Position numbers and translations under genes: made by a program. A stretch of 41,376 nucleotides of DNA from IMG/VR virus record IMGVR_UViG_3300047409_000311, positions 1-41,376 of that record; one strand, 5' to 3'. Each line of letters opens with the position of its first letter. Positions within the stretch are counted from its first letter, which is position 1. The DNA is from a virus. The notes below the pieces were generated by a model. It was not told the origin of the DNA. It ran no database searches and was given only the letters and a program-made list of their open reading frames with translations. Positions 1 to 8,056 of the stretch are shown here, one piece after another.

Positions 1-228
1 CAGAAAATCGAGGACGGCGACCGCTCACCCACGGTTTTCCTGGTGGTTGAGCTATCCCACCGCCTGTGTGTGTCGACCGACTATATACTGAAGGGGTCGC
101 TCATGGGCGTGGACGGGGAGTTGGCGGCGCGTCTGATCGAAGCCCACCCGGAGCTCCTCGATCACAATCGCACGGCCATGGGCGGCGGCACCGATCCTTC
201 GCCCAGGAGACGAGCGGGGAAGAAGTAG
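1..228 (+). CDS. XRE-family phage repressor, C-terminal part (5' truncated by window start)
   Basis: The frame is open from base 1 and ends at 228 with a basic tail. It encodes the last 75 residues of the protein seen complete at 40458-40823, with one amino-acid difference (Ala for Val near the end, RRAGKK against RRVGKK). The part present covers the end of the helix-turn-helix domain (QKIEDGDRSPT, VSTDYILKG) and the C-terminal tail. No protease (S24) domain follows, so it is a short repressor. The start lies outside the window. Confidence 0.85.
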   Translation, partial: QKIEDGDRSPTVFLVVELSHRLCVSTDYILKGSLMGVDGELAARLIEAHPELLDHNRTAMGGGTDPSPRRRAGKK

Positions 229-278
229 CGACTCGGCCGGCTGATTTCCGCGCCTTCCGAAACGGGATAATTTGTGCC

Positions 279-339
279 GATGGCATTTTGCCACTGGTTT
301 TCCCTTGACCGTCGCGTTTGGAGATGGCAATCTGCCATC
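279..339. promoter_or_regulatory. Two repressor-operator palindromes and a putative rightward promoter
   Basis: At 323-339 there is a perfect palindrome GATGGC-N5-GCCATC, and at 279-295 a copy with one mismatched arm (GATGGC-N5-GCCACT). Their centres are 44 bp apart, four helical turns. A TTGACC hexamer at 305-310 could be a -35 element; 17 bp later the operator itself occupies the -10 position (CAATCT, weak). The same palindrome lies in front of the Cro-like gene at 40364-40380. I infer that the XRE repressor and/or Cro-like protein bind here to control the 368-2938 operon. Confidence 0.65.
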
Positions 340-367
340 CAGACGCACGATCGAAGGGAATCAATTG

Positions 368-853
368 ATGCCGCGCAGCATTCTTCATTGTTCAAAGCTC
401 CCCGTGTCCACCAAGTATTTCACTGACGGTGAATGTGGCAGTCCAGGCGCGAGTGGTGGATTTTACCTGTCATCACAATCGAAGCAAGAGGTAAATTGCC
501 TTTCTACTCGATTTGATCGCGCGGTAATACTTGACACCAAGCATGACTATTCGGCGCCCGGCATGGCGTCATGCGGTTGTCACAGTTTGAAACTGTGCGA
601 CAACCTGGGATTGTCGTCAACACGCCCCTGCTGCCGCTGCGAGGATGGCGTGGCGTTCCACGGCAACGACCCGGCCAGCGGCACGCGTTGCGATATCTGC
701 GATGGCGCGGGCGTGCTGGAACGGTGCTGCGGTCTGTGCGGCGACTATGGTGCCACCGACTGGATTGGCCGCGAGGCGTTCCACCCGGGCTGCGCCGAGG
801 AAGTGTTGGCCGACATGCACCGCGTGATCGAGAGGGCGGGGAGAGCGGTATGA
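368..853 (+). CDS. Cys-rich (zinc-finger-like) early protein
   Basis: This 161-residue protein opens the rightward accessory operon. The chosen ATG follows GAAGGGA with 8-10 bp spacing, and no other start has a better site. The C-terminal half has paired cysteines (CCRCEDG, CDICDGAG, CCGLCG) like the zinc-binding CxxCxGxG repeats of DnaJ, then a short helical tail. The function is unknown. The end overlaps the next start as ATGA. A variant of the same gene starts at 40963. The first 225 bp are near identical in both, but the cysteine-rich part is very different. Substitutions in the shared part are split between silent and replacement changes, so an internal start at 563 is possible. Confidence 0.6.
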   Translation: MPRSILHCSKLPVSTKYFTDGECGSPGASGGFYLSSQSKQEVNCLSTRFDRAVILDTKHDYSAPGMASCGCHSLKLCDNLGLSSTRPCCRCEDGVAFHGNDPASGTRCDICDGAGVLERCCGLCGDYGATDWIGREAFHPGCAEEVLADMHRVIERAGRAV

Positions 854-1161
854 AGATCATCACCGAATTTTGGCGCAAGCCCGTACCGGCACGGAACTGC
901 GACTGGTCAGCCACGGATGATGACTACGACGGCGCGCCGGACACGCATCCGCCATGCCCGGTTGGCTGGGGCGCCACCGAGGCCGAGGCGATCGACGATT
1001 TACGGGAGCAGATGTCGGACCGCCGCGCCGACGACATCCTGCGCGTCGAGAGGCTGACGAGTTGGTGCCGGCGACACATCGAGCCGCCGCCCGCTGACAT
1101 CCTTTATGACGCCACGGCGGCGATTGGGCGACTGAAGCGGGAGGCGCGGGATGCCGGTTGA
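850..1161 (+). CDS. Hypothetical early protein (103 aa)
   Basis: The start ATG at 850 overlaps the previous stop (ATGA) behind GGAGAGCGG, so it is translationally coupled. The N-terminal half (DDYDGAPDTHPPCPVGWGAT, then EAEAIDDLREQM) resembles small phage proteins with a HicB-like beta strand-helix arrangement, where a substrate-mimicking strand is followed by a helix starting GxTxxEAIxDL. No partner toxin is seen, so I do not call it an antitoxin. The function is unknown. Confidence 0.7.
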   Translation: MKIITEFWRKPVPARNCDWSATDDDYDGAPDTHPPCPVGWGATEAEAIDDLREQMSDRRADDILRVERLTSWCRRHIEPPPADILYDATAAIGRLKREARDAG

Positions 1162-1336
1162 TCCAAAGTCTTACGATCTGGCTGAGTATTTTCTCGCGGA
1201 CTGCGAGATGAAGAACAGAAAGGTCACCGTGACGGCGTTGGCCGAGGTGATCCAGGAAGCCGTCGAAGGATGGTACATCGAGGCGCGCGAGGAAGGCCGC
1301 ATCAAGGAGCGATCGGGGGAGATGCGCGATGCGTGA
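1151..1336 (+). CDS. Hypothetical small early protein (61 aa)
   Basis: It overlaps its neighbour by 11 bp, with a GGGAGGCGCGGG site just upstream of the ATG. The protein is short, acidic and mostly helical (SYDLAEYFLADCEM, TALAEVIQEAVEGW). It shows no recognisable motif. The tight overlap on both sides supports it as a real member of the operon. Confidence 0.65.
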   Translation: MPVDPKSYDLAEYFLADCEMKNRKVTVTALAEVIQEAVEGWYIEAREEGRIKERSGEMRDA

Positions 1337-1529
1337 ACCCGACTGGGATTTGCTGATGGCCGACGTCAACGAGGGTATCGCGACACTGCGGGCATGTTGG
1401 ATGCGCACGGCGACCGATACGCCGGAACTGCATAAGAGGGCCGTCCGCGATCTCTATATGCCGACGCTGCGACTGCTTTCCGATTTCTGCGCGGCTGTTG
1501 AGGTTGGGGAGGCGCGCGATGCTGAGTGA
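1329..1529 (+). CDS. Hypothetical small early protein (66 aa)
   Basis: It starts 8 bp before the previous stop, behind GGGGGAGATGCG, a strong ribosome site. The protein is all-helical in appearance and acidic at both ends. No family is recognised. It is supported by its place in an unbroken chain of overlapping genes and by good ribosome binding sites. Confidence 0.65.
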   Translation: MREPDWDLLMADVNEGIATLRACWMRTATDTPELHKRAVRDLYMPTLRLLSDFCAAVEVGEARDAE

Positions 1530-1743
1530 GGAACTGCGTAATCTGGCGCTGTGGATCAGCATGCGCCGGCGGTATCGCGCGATGCTGGGGATGCCGTGCG
1601 ACCCGGCGGGCGAGGCGATCGTTTCTAATGTGCTGGAGGAACTGGCCGAGCAAGCGGAGCGCCTTGAAAGCCATACGAGGATGACTGGCGCGGAAGTCGC
1701 GGAACGGATCGCTCTCGAAGCCTATGGGCCAAGGAGCCGATGA
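1519..1743 (+). CDS. Hypothetical small early protein (74 aa)
   Basis: The ATG at 1519 lies behind GGGGAGGCG and overlaps the preceding gene by 11 bp. A longer start at 1498 exists but has a poorer site. The sequence is helical and rich in Glu and Arg (LLEELAEQAERLESH type pattern). No known domain is apparent. Confidence 0.65.
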   Translation: MLSEELRNLALWISMRRRYRAMLGMPCDPAGEAIVSNVLEELAEQAERLESHTRMTGAEVAERIALEAYGPRSR

Positions 1744-1960
1744 CCGGTCGTCCGCCGTCGTGAGGCTCGTCATCCGCGATCCGGCTTGCCGTGAGCTTGT
1801 GCTACGCCGCGCCAAAAAGATCGCGCGTGGGCACAACCGGGTGGAGGTCTGGACAGCGGACGGAGTCCACGTCGCGACCGCCACGCCTGACGGACACATA
1901 GACGCGACCTGGGAGGGCAGCCGGCACGTCAGCATCGTGCCGACGACGGAGACTGAGTAA
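1724..1960 (+). CDS. Hypothetical small early protein (78 aa)
   Basis: It overlaps the previous gene by 20 bp and its stop overlaps the next start (TAATG). The protein looks like a small beta-rich fold: RLVIRDPACRELVLR, then VEVWTADGVHVATATPDG, which suggests paired strands. No family is recognised. The start at 1724 is the only reasonable ATG, and its ribosome site is unclear. Confidence 0.6.
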   Translation: MGQGADDRSSAVVRLVIRDPACRELVLRRAKKIARGHNRVEVWTADGVHVATATPDGHIDATWEGSRHVSIVPTTETE

Positions 1961-2142
1961 TGAGCACGCGATACTGCGGCATCTGTGAGACGCTCATCAC
2001 CAACGTGCCATCAGACATCGAGGTCGTGCTATGTCGGAAATGCGCTCGGCATCCAGTGTTGGTGCATGCGTTCAAGGAGGGCAGGACAACACTGCTGCTG
2101 AAGCAGATCGAGGAACATCACTCAATCGCGACATCCACATGA
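1960..2142 (+). CDS. Small zinc-ribbon protein (60 aa)
   Basis: Two Cys-x2-Cys pairs near the N-terminus (CGIC at residues 6-9 and CRKC at 24-27) would hold one zinc ion. A helical tail follows. Proteins of this size in phage early operons usually bind nucleic acid or host proteins, but nothing here shows the target. The stop overlaps the start of the HNH gene (ATGA). Confidence 0.65.
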   Translation: MSTRYCGICETLITNVPSDIEVVLCRKCARHPVLVHAFKEGRTTLLLKQIEEHHSIATST

Positions 2143-2588
2143 CCGTCGCCGAGCATGAGGGTTTTTCCAGATTTTGGACAAAGACCGCATTGGGTACCAA
2201 TGGTTGTATTGTATGGAACGCCGCAAAGAACGAACAAGGCTACGGTCGGTTTGGCTACAATGGGAAAAACCGTTATGCGCATATAGTCGCGTATGAGATC
2301 ACAAAGGGGAAAGTCCCAAATGGATCGATCCTTATGCATTCGTGTGATAATCCGTCCTGTGTCAATCCGGATCATTTGACCGTTGGGACAAAGGCTCAAA
2401 ACAACCTGGATATGCGCAACAAGGGTCGCGCCCGCCCACCGCTTAATCATGTGACGAGGGCAAAATTAACCCGTGAACAAGTTGAGGAAATCCGCACGTC
2501 TCCGTTGGGTTGCCGAAGGCTTGGGAAGAAATACGGGGTTGTTCCCGCAACAATCAAAAAAGCTCGCCGGAGAGTGACGTGGCAATAA
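2139..2588 (+). CDS. HNH homing-type endonuclease
   Basis: This 149-residue protein has the HNH_3-type layout: RFWTK..GCIVWNA near the start, then YAHIVAYE, then MHSCDNPSCVNPDHL (His, two Cys and the Asn-Pro-x-His metal site at about residues 86-101). A C-terminal region (LTREQVEEIRTS..LGKKYGVVPATIKKARR) looks like a helix-turn-helix for site recognition. Base composition is clearly more AT-rich than its neighbours, a sign of recent arrival. The start overlaps the preceding stop as ATGA, so it has been fitted into the operon without breaking it. Family membership is confident; cutting activity is not shown. Confidence 0.88.
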   Translation: MTVAEHEGFSRFWTKTALGTNGCIVWNAAKNEQGYGRFGYNGKNRYAHIVAYEITKGKVPNGSILMHSCDNPSCVNPDHLTVGTKAQNNLDMRNKGRARPPLNHVTRAKLTREQVEEIRTSPLGCRRLGKKYGVVPATIKKARRRVTWQ

Positions 2589-2938
2589 TTACCGCCGCCG
2601 AGCGAGCCCGCCTCGCGCGGATACTGGGAATGCTGGGCAGCGAACACGCGGGCGAGCGTGCGGCGGCGGCTCTCCATGCAGAGGCATTCAGAAAGCGGCA
2701 CGGGCTGAGCTGGGAGGGGATGCTGGCGCTGCCGCCGGTCGAGGCTGAACCGGCACCCAGACCACCAGAGCCGCCGTCGCCCCCTACGTCACGACAAGCT
2801 CAACCAAAGCCCCAGGCCTCTCGGGCGGCACGCGCCGGCGAGCGTTGGTGGTCGAACAACGCTCCTGAACACATGAAAGCTGTTGCCCTGGTTATAGCCT
2901 GGATCAGCCTGCCCGTTCTGCTGACCGTTTTTCTTTAG
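2579..2938 (+). CDS. Hypothetical C-terminally anchored membrane protein
   Basis: A GTG start at 2579 fits best: it follows GGAGAG and overlaps the HNH stop. The 119-residue product has a helical N-terminal region (ERARLARILGMLGSEH..GERAAAALHAEAF), a Pro-rich linker (about residues 55-85) and a single hydrophobic segment at the very end (VALVIAWISLPVLLTVFL). The tail anchor suggests a cytoplasmic protein held at the inner membrane. It is the last gene of the operon and meets the leftward late operon tail to tail with a 4-bp overlap. The function is unknown. Confidence 0.65.
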   Translation: MAIITAAERARLARILGMLGSEHAGERAAAALHAEAFRKRHGLSWEGMLALPPVEAEPAPRPPEPPSPPTSRQAQPKPQASRAARAGERWWSNNAPEHMKAVALVIAWISLPVLLTVFL

Positions 2939-5442
2939 GGCGCGCTGGGGGGAGTCAGCGGATTGTAGTCGTAGCCGCCAGGGGGCGGGGAAAGTCCCTT
3001 CCTGACCGCGCGTCGCAATAATGCGTTACCGGTCATCTTTCCCGCCTGGTTCATCACGCCCTGTAAGAACAGATTGGCAGTCGGATTCCCGTGGCTGAGC
3101 GCCGCCGCGCCAAGATGCGCCGCCCCCAATCCGGTTGCCTGGGCCAGTGTGAAAAACAGATTGGTCTGCGAGCCTCTGGATTTGCCGAGGTCGATATTGG
3201 TTGCCCGTTTCAGGTCTTTGTCGACGTTGATCAAACCGTGCATTGTATCGTCATCTATCGCCATCGCTGGATCGGTCCCCGGCCTCGCCCGACGTTCAGC
3301 CAGATCACCCACGAATTTATGAAACGCATTCGCGTTGATCTGGCCCTTCATGTTGGTGAGACGCTGGCGGAACCCCTGCAATTCTTCCATGGCGTTGATT
3401 TGTTGCGCGAACCTCGTTTGATTATCGAGGAACGTCTGGAATGCGCCGTCACTGGCGGTGCTGTTCACGCCATCGACGATTTTCTTGAATTGCACCAGAT
3501 CTTTGAATGCCCGCTTTTCATCGGTTGTAACCGGGTCTTTTGCTTTCTCCAATCGGGCAATCATTTCGTCGTGCATGCCCCAACCCGACGCCGGATCAGT
3601 TTTGAGGACGCCATCCGCGTCGTGGAGTGAGTCATGCAATTGTTTCAGTACTCGCATGCGGCCGGGCGACTCCCGCACTCTGGGATCGGCCATCTGCTGT
3701 TCCAGCCATTGCTGGGCCGGTGTCAGGTCAAGCGGTCTGGCGACCCGCATATAAGCAGAGCCGTCCCTTTCCGCCGCCGCCGCCTTGTCCGTCCGTAGAG
3801 CGTCTAACTGCGGTTTCGTGCCCTGCATGCCGTCGTAGGAATCGACGCGTGCCTGATTATTCTGTTCCATCCTCGCGTTGTATTCGTTGGGCGCGCGTTC
3901 CCGATGTAGCGATTCCTTTTGCGATGTAGCCGGATCACCCGACCATTCCGCTAATGTCGGTTCGGAACCATGCACGTAAATTGATTTGTCCTCACCCCTT
4001 ACAGGTGGCGCGAGTATTTCTCCAAGTTCTGCCTGCGCGCGATAGGCTTTCATTTGCGCTGGCGTCAGTCTCGCGAGTTCCTCTGGAGTGGCTGCCGCGC
4101 CTACGTTGCCGGGGATGCCGTGTTCCACATTTTCGGCATGAATTTCGTCCAGTCTCGCCCGCATGCCGCTGGCCCATTGGTGGTCGGCCGCCGAGAGGGC
4201 TGGTGCCGTTATTGGTATCGGTGTTGGCGGTGTTGGCGGTGTTGGCGGTGTCGCGGGCGTTCCCGTTGGTGTGGACGTGGTGGCATCAGGTGTCGCCGCC
4301 GCCGCTTCTCGCGCTCTCGCGGCGGCTTCCGGGCTCATGGGTGCCGCCTTGAAGTCGGGAGGCAGTGGTGCCGCGCGCAGGTCTCCGGTAGAGGGCGGAC
4401 GCTCCAGGGGTGTGAAATCGAGCGCGTTGCGCGGCCGCATTCCCATTCGGGTGCCGAGCAAGAGGGCTGTGGCCTCCGGACTGACCTTACCCGCCAATGG
4501 CGCGTTCTGGCCGCCCATGCTGGTCTCCAGCCCGGTGCCCTCCAACAGGTCGAGTAGCGGGGTGGCGAACGGAGCGATAGCCGCGCCGGGGTCGAACTTC
4601 AGGCCGGAAAGGCCGGATGACGGGTCGATCTCGCCCGAGCCGGGGACAGTCTCCTTGAACGCGAACGGCAGGAACGGGATGGGCGTGCGAACGTAACCCG
4701 GCGGCGGCACCAATGCGTTCCGCATGCCCTGGCCGCTGGAGAGAGCCTTGGCGACCGGCGCTGCGCTGTCAGCGGCGGGCGGCGTGCCCTGTGCCCAGGG
4801 TTGCGCCGCGAGGTCGCCCCACTCGCTGTACGGTCCTGGTGGTGGGGTATCGGGTGGCGGCGCCGCACTTTGTTTTGTGGCTTCCGGCTGTAACGCCGGG
4901 TCCGCCAAAAGTTGATCCTTGATTGACGACGGCGGCTTGGCGGCTTCCGCACCCCCGGCCGCCGGTTGGGGCGGCGCTGCAGGAGACGCCAGCGCCGGAT
5001 CGGCCAGAACCGCGTCCTTCACCGATGGCGCCTTGGCCTGCGTCTGGGCAGCCGCCGGCGCGGCGGCATCCTGATACCCAAGTTGCTTGCCGATATTGAG
5101 CGCGCTTCCCGTCACCAGCCGCGCATAGTTTGGGTTGACCGTATTGTAGCCGCTCTTGACCAACGCCGCCGCCTGTCCCGCCGGATCGGATGCCGCCGTG
5201 ACGCCCGCGTAACGCGGGGTCTTCATCAGGTTGACAAAGCTCTGAGCCGCCGTTTGCACGTCGGGATATTGAGCGACTTTGCCACCGGGACTGATGCCGA
5301 AGATGTTGTTGCCGAGAACGTGGACGCCGTGCCCGGTCTCGACATCGACGATCCCCAGGACCACGGAAGGATCGATGCCGGTCTGAGTGGCGATATCGTT
5401 GGCCAGCGGCGCGTAGGTGCCGAGGAACGGATCGTCCGCCAT
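2935..5442 (-). CDS. Large internal virion/ejection protein with peptidoglycan-hydrolase domain
   Basis: This 835-residue protein ends the late operon, where P22-like phages place their last ejection protein. Residues 1-125 resemble lysozyme-like glucosaminidase/transglycosylase domains (IDPSVVLGIVDVETGHG with a candidate catalytic Glu, NNIFGISPGG, YPDVQTAAQSFVNLM). A long Pro/Ala/Thr-rich linker follows (about 130-420, including a TPP run), then a mostly helical region to the C-terminus. By analogy with T7 gp16, such domains open the cell wall during DNA entry. No separate soluble endolysin is recognised in the window, so this domain may be the only peptidoglycan hydrolase. The start overlaps the preceding stop. 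Confidence 0.75.
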   Translation of the reverse strand: MADDPFLGTYAPLANDIATQTGIDPSVVLGIVDVETGHGVHVLGNNIFGISPGGKVAQYPDVQTAAQSFVNLMKTPRYAGVTAASDPAGQAAALVKSGYNTVNPNYARLVTGSALNIGKQLGYQDAAAPAAAQTQAKAPSVKDAVLADPALASPAAPPQPAAGGAEAAKPPSSIKDQLLADPALQPEATKQSAAPPPDTPPPGPYSEWGDLAAQPWAQGTPPAADSAAPVAKALSSGQGMRNALVPPPGYVRTPIPFLPFAFKETVPGSGEIDPSSGLSGLKFDPGAAIAPFATPLLDLLEGTGLETSMGGQNAPLAGKVSPEATALLLGTRMGMRPRNALDFTPLERPPSTGDLRAAPLPPDFKAAPMSPEAAARAREAAAATPDATTSTPTGTPATPPTPPTPPTPIPITAPALSAADHQWASGMRARLDEIHAENVEHGIPGNVGAAATPEELARLTPAQMKAYRAQAELGEILAPPVRGEDKSIYVHGSEPTLAEWSGDPATSQKESLHRERAPNEYNARMEQNNQARVDSYDGMQGTKPQLDALRTDKAAAAERDGSAYMRVARPLDLTPAQQWLEQQMADPRVRESPGRMRVLKQLHDSLHDADGVLKTDPASGWGMHDEMIARLEKAKDPVTTDEKRAFKDLVQFKKIVDGVNSTASDGAFQTFLDNQTRFAQQINAMEELQGFRQRLTNMKGQINANAFHKFVGDLAERRARPGTDPAMAIDDDTMHGLINVDKDLKRATNIDLGKSRGSQTNLFFTLAQATGLGAAHLGAAALSHGNPTANLFLQGVMNQAGKMTGNALLRRAVRKGLSPPPGGYDYNPLTPPSAP
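4220..4246. repeat. Three tandem copies of a 9-bp repeat
   Basis: GGTGTTGGC is repeated three times head to tail, with a partial fourth. On the coding (minus) strand it encodes Thr-Pro-Pro units in the linker of the ejection protein. Such in-frame repeats can change linker length by slippage without breaking the gene. Confidence 0.85.
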
Positions 5443-7268
5443 CAGGGCATCGCCCTGGTTCCGGCGCCGCCGATCATGCCGTTACGGCGGGCCATGTCGA
5501 GCGTGTCCTGGAACCGCTTCGCGTCCTCCTCGCTGCCGTTCTGAAGTTGTATGCGAAGCCGGGCGATCTGCGCCGGGTTATACATATCGACGCCAAAAGC
5601 ACGCGGGTCGACCGTGTTGTTATACTGTCGCGCGAAGTTGAGATAAGTTCCATATTGCCGTTGCACGGAGGGGTTGCCGTCCCACTCGTTAAGCGCCGCT
5701 TGCTTCATTCGTTTAAGTGTCAGGCCCGCCTTTACCTGATCTTCGCCGGCTACTTCGTTGATGTGCGTGGATGCCGACCCTTTCAACGTCTGTGCCAGCA
5801 TGGCGTCCGACTTCGCGGAAATTGGGCTTCCTGACTGGATATTCGCCAACCACTTGCCCAGCGCGTCAACCCGCTCCGTGGTATCCGCCAGCGGCCCGAT
5901 GTTCATGCCCAACTTAGCCAGTGGCGTGCGGATCGTGCCCGCGACCTGGTTCCAGAACTCGGTGGTCGGCCCGGTCTTGGTCCCCTCGCCGTAATTCTTG
6001 AGCGCCTGGACATAGGGGAATTGCGTGCTCTGAAACTCGGTGGCTTCGAGGCGATCGGCGGCGAGTTTATCGGCGGACGCCTTGTTGCTTTGGGTTTCCT
6101 CGGACCCGGCCCCGAGGGGGATGGTGTTCCAGGCGGTTTGCGTCCCGGCCGGGCGAGGCGTGCCCCGCGCCTGGGCCATGCCGGCCTGGATCGCGGCCAC
6201 ATCGCCTGCCACGAGCGGGTTGGGTGCCCCCGGCGTGCCTGTCGCGGGCGCCATGAGCGCATTGTCCGACGCCACCTGCGCGCCGCCCTGGAGGGCGGCT
6301 CCCTTTGGGAAAGCGGAGGGTGGCGCGGCAGACGGGCCGGCGGGCGGCGGTATCGTCACTGGCGCACCCGGCGGTATCGTCACTGGCGCACCCGGCGGCG
6401 TCGATCCAACCGGCGCCGGGGCGACAACAGCCGGAGCAGACGACGCAGCGTCTGACGCGGCGTTTGGTGTGGTGGCCGGGGCGACGGGAGGACTGGCTGG
6501 CTGGGGGGCGGGTTGCGCGCCGGGAACGATCAACAATCGCGGCGGATTGGCTGGGCTGACCGCTTTGCCGGAAGAATCATGCACGACAGCGGGGCCGTTT
6601 CCGCCGCCACCGCCGCCCAATCCCGGCGGCAGAGGGGCGCCGGAACGGCGATAGATTTCATAACCGGGAACGACGATCATCTGCCCGACGCTGCCGGCAC
6701 GGCCCGCGTCCACGTCGGCCTGGGATGCCGGATATGTCTGCCCCGGCTGCCCGAGCACTTCACCTGGCGTTGGCGTAGTATCGGCAGACCCCTGCCCGAT
6801 CTGGAGATTTCCGGGGCCGCGTCCCGTGGGTTGTGTCAAAGTCCCCGGCACTATCTGGCCTCCCTTGTTTATAAGGGATGTCTTGCCAACGACCTGATGT
6901 AATTGATCAAGATGCACCAACCCAACACGCACCGCGTTGTCCTGACGTTCCTTCTCCGACATAGCCTGCCAGCGCGCGTATTCCTGATCGACCAGTTGCG
7001 GGGGGAACGCGCCCGACGCCCTCAGATTGGCGAACGAGGCCGCCAGATTGGCGTCGGACCCGTCTCGCGCGACCGTCATGGCCTGGGACGCGACCATCGC
7101 TGATCGCATCGCGCCGGTTTGCATCTGCGCCTGATCGGTCCTGAAACTCTGCTCGGCCGCCTGATTGCCGGCATTGATCGCGGCCAGGGGATTGAACTGA
7201 ACCTGACCGCCGACCGGCACCGTCGGCACGTGGCCGGCGTTCAGGAGCGCGTTTATTGAATCACTCAT
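5442..7268 (-). CDS. Ejection (internal virion) protein, gp20-like position
   Basis: The 608-residue protein has an Ala/Gln-rich helical N-terminus (QAAEQSFRTDQAQMQTGAM), a very Pro/Ala-rich centre (about residues 200-370) and a helical C-terminal half. I recognise no catalytic motif. It lies between the gp7-like protein and the hydrolase-bearing ejection protein with overlapping ends, matching the gp7-gp20-gp16 order in P22. I therefore infer a protein carried in the virion and injected with the DNA. The naming rests mainly on position. Confidence 0.6.
   Translation of the reverse strand: MSDSINALLNAGHVPTVPVGGQVQFNPLAAINAGNQAAEQSFRTDQAQMQTGAMRSAMVASQAMTVARDGSDANLAASFANLRASGAFPPQLVDQEYARWQAMSEKERQDNAVRVGLVHLDQLHQVVGKTSLINKGGQIVPGTLTQPTGRGPGNLQIGQGSADTTPTPGEVLGQPGQTYPASQADVDAGRAGSVGQMIVVPGYEIYRRSGAPLPPGLGGGGGGNGPAVVHDSSGKAVSPANPPRLLIVPGAQPAPQPASPPVAPATTPNAASDAASSAPAVVAPAPVGSTPPGAPVTIPPGAPVTIPPPAGPSAAPPSAFPKGAALQGGAQVASDNALMAPATGTPGAPNPLVAGDVAAIQAGMAQARGTPRPAGTQTAWNTIPLGAGSEETQSNKASADKLAADRLEATEFQSTQFPYVQALKNYGEGTKTGPTTEFWNQVAGTIRTPLAKLGMNIGPLADTTERVDALGKWLANIQSGSPISAKSDAMLAQTLKGSASTHINEVAGEDQVKAGLTLKRMKQAALNEWDGNPSVQRQYGTYLNFARQYNNTVDPRAFGVDMYNPAQIARLRIQLQNGSEEDAKRFQDTLDMARRNGMIGGAGTRAMP
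6346..6393. repeat. Two tandem copies of a 24-bp repeat
   Basis: The 24-base unit at 6346-6369 is repeated exactly at 6370-6393. On the minus strand it encodes GAPVTIPP twice in the Pro-rich centre of the ejection protein. Exact identity suggests a recent duplication. Confidence 0.9.
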
Positions 7269-8056
7269 GCCGCCTCTCCGTAATTCTGGCCGCTGGCTCC
7301 GGTGCCGCCAGGATTGGGTTGCGAGGTCGGATAGCCGCCCGTCCGTTGCGTATAGGCATTATATGCCAGGTAATTGTTCCCCGCGTTGGTCAGCGCGTTG
7401 GTGGCGTTCTGGAACCCCGCCGCCTGATTGAGGCCGGCCGCGTTGAGATACCCCGCCGCCGTGTTCGCGGCGCTCTGGCCGATCGTGCCGGTCTGCGCCG
7501 CCGCGTTCTCGCCGAGGGTCGCGACGTCCTTCAGCCGGTTGAACTGGCCGGAGAGATTGGCTTGCTGGCCGGTGTTCAAATTCAGATAATCGGTAAACCG
7601 TTGCTGTTGCACATTGAACTGGTCGAGGTAGGTTTTGTCGGCCAGGCCGGTCGCATACTCGGCGGCCCCCTTCAGCGCCGCCGACGACATCCCCAGACCC
7701 CGGCTCGCGTTGCGTGCCCGTACCGAGGCGAGGCCCTGATCTCTGGTGAACTGGTAGCCAGGGGTCGCCTCCAGTTGCGCCTGGGTCATCGTGCCCGGGA
7801 GGTTCGCGTAGGCCAGTGCGTTGAAGTCGGGGCCGCCGCCGGTCGGCCCGCCCTGGGCCACCTTGGTGAGGTCGGGCAGCACGCTCTGCCCGGTCGTGAA
7901 GAAGGGCGATAGGTCGCCGCGCGTGGTCTCGTAACGCTTCTGCACCTGATTGGCGGCTTCCCGCGCGGTGCTGGCCGCCAGATTGGCGCCGTAGATCGAA
8001 GACGCCGCGCCGGCGATGCCACTGACCGCGTTGCCGACGCCGAAAATGTCGCTCAT
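7265..8056 (-). CDS. DNA transfer/ejection protein, P22 gp7-like
   Basis: The 263-residue protein begins with a Gly/Ala-rich amphipathic segment (FGVGNAVSGIAGAASSIYGA) and an Ala-rich helix (NLAASTAREAANQVQ), typical of small phage ejection proteins. A Gln/Asn/Gly-rich region with turns (TPGYQFTRDQGLASV, SSAALKGAAEYATGLAD) and a low-complexity tail follow. This pattern is common in proteins annotated as DNA transfer protein in podoviruses. Both ends overlap neighbours by 4 bp. It likely inserts into the host envelope during DNA entry. Confidence 0.7.
   Translation of the reverse strand: MSDIFGVGNAVSGIAGAASSIYGANLAASTAREAANQVQKRYETTRGDLSPFFTTGQSVLPDLTKVAQGGPTGGGPDFNALAYANLPGTMTQAQLEATPGYQFTRDQGLASVRARNASRGLGMSSAALKGAAEYATGLADKTYLDQFNVQQQRFTDYLNLNTGQQANLSGQFNRLKDVATLGENAAAQTGTIGQSAANTAAGYLNAAGLNQAAGFQNATNALTNAGNNYLAYNAYTQRTGGYPTSQPNPGGTGASGQNYGEAA

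Larger units (their letters stand above)
1..593. repeat. Left copy of a diverged 593-bp direct repeat
   Basis: The sequence aligns without gaps to 40596-41188 (constant offset 40595) with roughly 20 substitutions, so about 96% identity by eye. It carries the end of the repressor gene, the operator region and the first half of the first Zn-finger gene. Homology stops abruptly at 593/41188 inside that gene. Because the copies differ, this is not a simple read-through of a circular assembly. A population variant at the join, or two tandem related prophages, would fit. Confidence 0.95.

Noticed and set aside
850-1161. HicB-type antitoxin
   Set aside because: A weak HicB-like pattern is present, but there is no HicA toxin gene next to it.
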